Source of the DNA: CAVPDE01 sp964580575
GTDB lineage: Bacteria; Desulfobacterota; DSM-4660; Desulfatiglandales; HGW-15
Direction: 5' to 3'
DNA: 7,876 nt
Assembly (NCBI GenBank): GCA_964580575.1
Contig: CAZOLJ010000134.1
Location: 1 to 7,876 of the forward strand
The stretch's first letter is position 1. Each line of letters starts with the position of its first letter. Made by a program: the position numbers and the translations under genes. Below are positions 6,543 to 7,876 of this stretch, in pieces. The notes under the pieces were generated by a model, which did not search any database, was not told the DNA's origin, and worked only from the letters and a program-made list of their open reading frames with translations.

Positions 6543-7720
6543 CGCAAAGGAACGCGCCTTGCATCGGGATCATCGGTCCTGTGGACCTGATCAATCATCA
6601 GCCTGTGGGCGGACTGACCGGCTTTCTCTCAAATGTTCTCGGGGGGTTTCGCTTTCCCGTTAGGGTCTACGGCTTAGCGGTAAACCGGAAGGCCAGACGG
6701 TGGGTTCCGGTTTCCCTATCCGCGAACGTTCAGTTCGTGCCGGTCGCCGGCGTCCGATATCCTTCACCCATTCCCATGCGTCTCCAGGCGCTTCTGGCCT
6801 ATTCTCGCTACAGGTCTCGCATTTTAAGCGACGGCCCGGATCTTCTCTACATCCACTCGGTAGAATCCGCCTTGCCTTTTCTCTTCGGAAAGAACAGAGT
6901 GCCCACCGTGTACCACCAGCACGGTTCCCATAATCCGGTGCAGCTGTCGCGGTACCGTTTGGCCCGTTCAAAAGCGTTTCAATTCCTCTTTGATAAGATG
7001 CTGAATCTGGTACACCGGCGCTCTGATTGGACCATAGCGATTGATGTTCACTGTCGCAAGCAGGTGATCCGAAGCGGTGCAGCCCACAAGGTCAGCCTTC
7101 TCATGAACGGCGTAAGCACCGAGATGTTCCGCCCTGACCTGCAAACAGGGCAACGGATGAGAGAAAGGTTTCAACTTGAAAAAAAGCGGGTGATTCTCTT
7201 CGTCGGCCGGCTGGAGGAGGGGAAGGGCACAGACAAGCTCTTAGAGGCCTTGAAAATCCTGAATGCGAGGGAGGAGGCCTATTGCGCCTTTTTTATCGGC
7301 GAAGGAAGCCGAAAGAAATCTCTCCAGGAGCGTGTCCACAAGAGGCATATGGAAAAGGCCGTCTTTTTCCCCGGAGCGATTCCCCACCATCAGCTCAGGG
7401 ATTTCTACAATATGGCGGATGTTCTCCTTCTGCCGTCTGAAAGGGAAGGGATTCCCATGGTCGTGCTCGAAGCACTGGCCTGCGGGACACCTGTGGTTGC
7501 GACGGATGTGGGCGGTGTGGAGAACCTTGTGTCTGACGGGAAAAACGGAATCCTGCTGAAGACAAACGCCCCGGAGAGTCTCGCTCACGCTGTTCTCCGG
7601 ATTTTCGATTTGCCCATGGATCGGCAAAGCATTGCCAAAGGCATTGAACCCTTCGGCGCCGAGCGCACGGTCCTGGAACTGGAAAAGATTTTCGATAAAT
7701 GGGCGGCACCCTCCGAGTGA
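6539..7720 (+). CDS. GT4 family glycosyltransferase
   Basis: The 393-residue protein is a retaining GT-B glycosyltransferase of the GT4 type. The N-terminal domain contains a Gly-Gly loop (PVGGLTGFL, 22-30) and later YIHSVESALPF (104-114) and YHQHGS (125-130), where acceptor-site residues usually lie. The C-terminal donor domain starts with VILFVGRLEEGKGTDKLLEAL (218-238), the strand and loop that contact the nucleotide sugar. It also has the E-x7-E motif as Glu303 and Glu311 within SEREGIPMVVLEALACG (300-316), followed by TPVVATDVGGVENLV (317-331). Length is usual for the family. The start is ATG 6539, which shares ATGA with the stop of the methyltransferase gene. An earlier in-frame ATG at 6395 lies deep inside that gene and adds no domain. 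The donor sugar cannot be read from sequence. It probably adds a residue to the repeat unit built by this cluster. Confidence 0.92.
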   Translation: MTQRNAPCIGIIGPVDLINHQPVGGLTGFLSNVLGGFRFPVRVYGLAVNRKARRWVPVSLSANVQFVPVAGVRYPSPIPMRLQALLAYSRYRSRILSDGPDLLYIHSVESALPFLFGKNRVPTVYHQHGSHNPVQLSRYRLARSKAFQFLFDKMLNLVHRRSDWTIAIDVHCRKQVIRSGAAHKVSLLMNGVSTEMFRPDLQTGQRMRERFQLEKKRVILFVGRLEEGKGTDKLLEALKILNAREEAYCAFFIGEGSRKKSLQERVHKRHMEKAVFFPGAIPHHQLRDFYNMADVLLLPSEREGIPMVVLEALACGTPVVATDVGGVENLVSDGKNGILLKTNAPESLAHAVLRIFDLPMDRQSIAKGIEPFGAERTVLELEKIFDKWAAPSE

Positions 7721-7741
7721 CCCGGTCTCCTGATTGAAGAA

Positions 7742-7876
7742 ATGCAACTCCTAATGCAGGCCTTTGGCCGCAACCAAAGTCTGCTTGAGCCCGGGACGGG
7801 GGGTGTGGTCTCTGGCGAGTCCGCAACCGGAAATGGACTCATCCCGCCAACCGCCCCCTTGCCTTCGAACCTTCCC
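7742..7876 (+). CDS. Possible start of a further gene, truncated by the window edge
   Basis: ATG 7742 opens a frame of 45 codons that has no stop before the last base. It begins MQLLMQAFGRNQ and becomes Pro-rich near the edge. It lies 21 bases after the glycosyltransferase stop, on the same strand, with a weak gaaga purine run directly before it. I recognise no family. A minus-strand frame also stays open across this end (stop at 7754-7756 read in reverse), so the coding status is uncertain. An open frame of this length can arise by chance. Confidence 0.25.
   Translation, partial: MQLLMQAFGRNQSLLEPGTGGVVSGESATGNGLIPPTAPLPSNLP
7756..7784. repeat. Short inverted repeat after the last glycosyltransferase gene
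   Basis: ctttgg (7762-7767) pairs with ccaaag (7774-7779), and gcag (7756-7759) pairs with ctgc (7781-7784). This gives an interrupted hairpin 36 bases after the stop at 7720. No run of T follows, so it is not a typical intrinsic terminator. It could be a weak or factor-dependent one. Confidence 0.3.
7817..7840. repeat. Short inverted repeat near the right edge
   Basis: gagtcc (7817-7822) is the reverse complement of ggactc (7835-7840), with a 12-base spacer. Six base pairs alone are weak evidence. It lies in the region with no firm gene. Confidence 0.25.

Noticed and set aside
1..7876. CRISPR array, tRNA, rRNA or phage/defence genes
   Set aside because: No regularly spaced direct repeats, no tRNA-like cloverleaf or rRNA sequence, and no nuclease, helicase or phage proteins were seen; all firm genes belong to glycan synthesis.

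Overview
The window carries six closely packed genes on the + strand, together with a structured repeat element at its left edge. Gene content is that of a surface-polysaccharide (O-antigen, capsule or exopolysaccharide) biosynthesis cluster in a bacterium. Base composition is moderately G+C rich by eye, and the style of the proteins recalls Gram-negative environmental bacteria such as Desulfobacterota. No marker gene is present, so that placement is only a weak guess.

Layout: bases 6-230 hold a roughly 225-bp non-coding element with near-perfect 37-bp terminal inverted repeats and smaller nested stems, most like a MITE. The first gene (304-2304) starts 73 bases after it and encodes an AsnB-type glutamine-dependent amidotransferase/asparagine synthetase. 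It is followed by a GT4-like glycosyltransferase (2315-3616), a class I SAM-dependent methyltransferase with a TTG start (3667-4362), a multi-spanning Wzy/WaaL-type O-antigen polymerase or ligase (4421-5776), a second SAM-dependent methyltransferase (5811-6542) and a second GT4 glycosyltransferase (6539-7720). The last two genes overlap by an ATGA. Gaps between genes are 10 to 58 bases and none holds a convincing terminator, so the six are probably one operon. The last 156 bases hold two small inverted repeats and possibly the start of a further gene (ATG at 7742) that runs off the window.

Together the genes suggest this division of labour. The glycosyltransferases build a lipid-linked oligosaccharide at the cytoplasmic face. 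The AsnB-like enzyme may amidate a sugar acid or supply an amide, as WbpS-like proteins are thought to do. The methyltransferases may decorate or cap the glycan. The membrane protein then polymerises or ligates it at the periplasmic face. A flippase, an initiating glycosylphosphotransferase and nucleotide-sugar enzymes are absent and presumably lie outside the window.

I see no clearly undescribed multi-gene system. The least explained part of the window is the inverted-repeat element at the left end. Next in interest are the unusual features of the AsnB-like protein: an N-terminal insertion and Gln in place of a Glu at a catalytic position.
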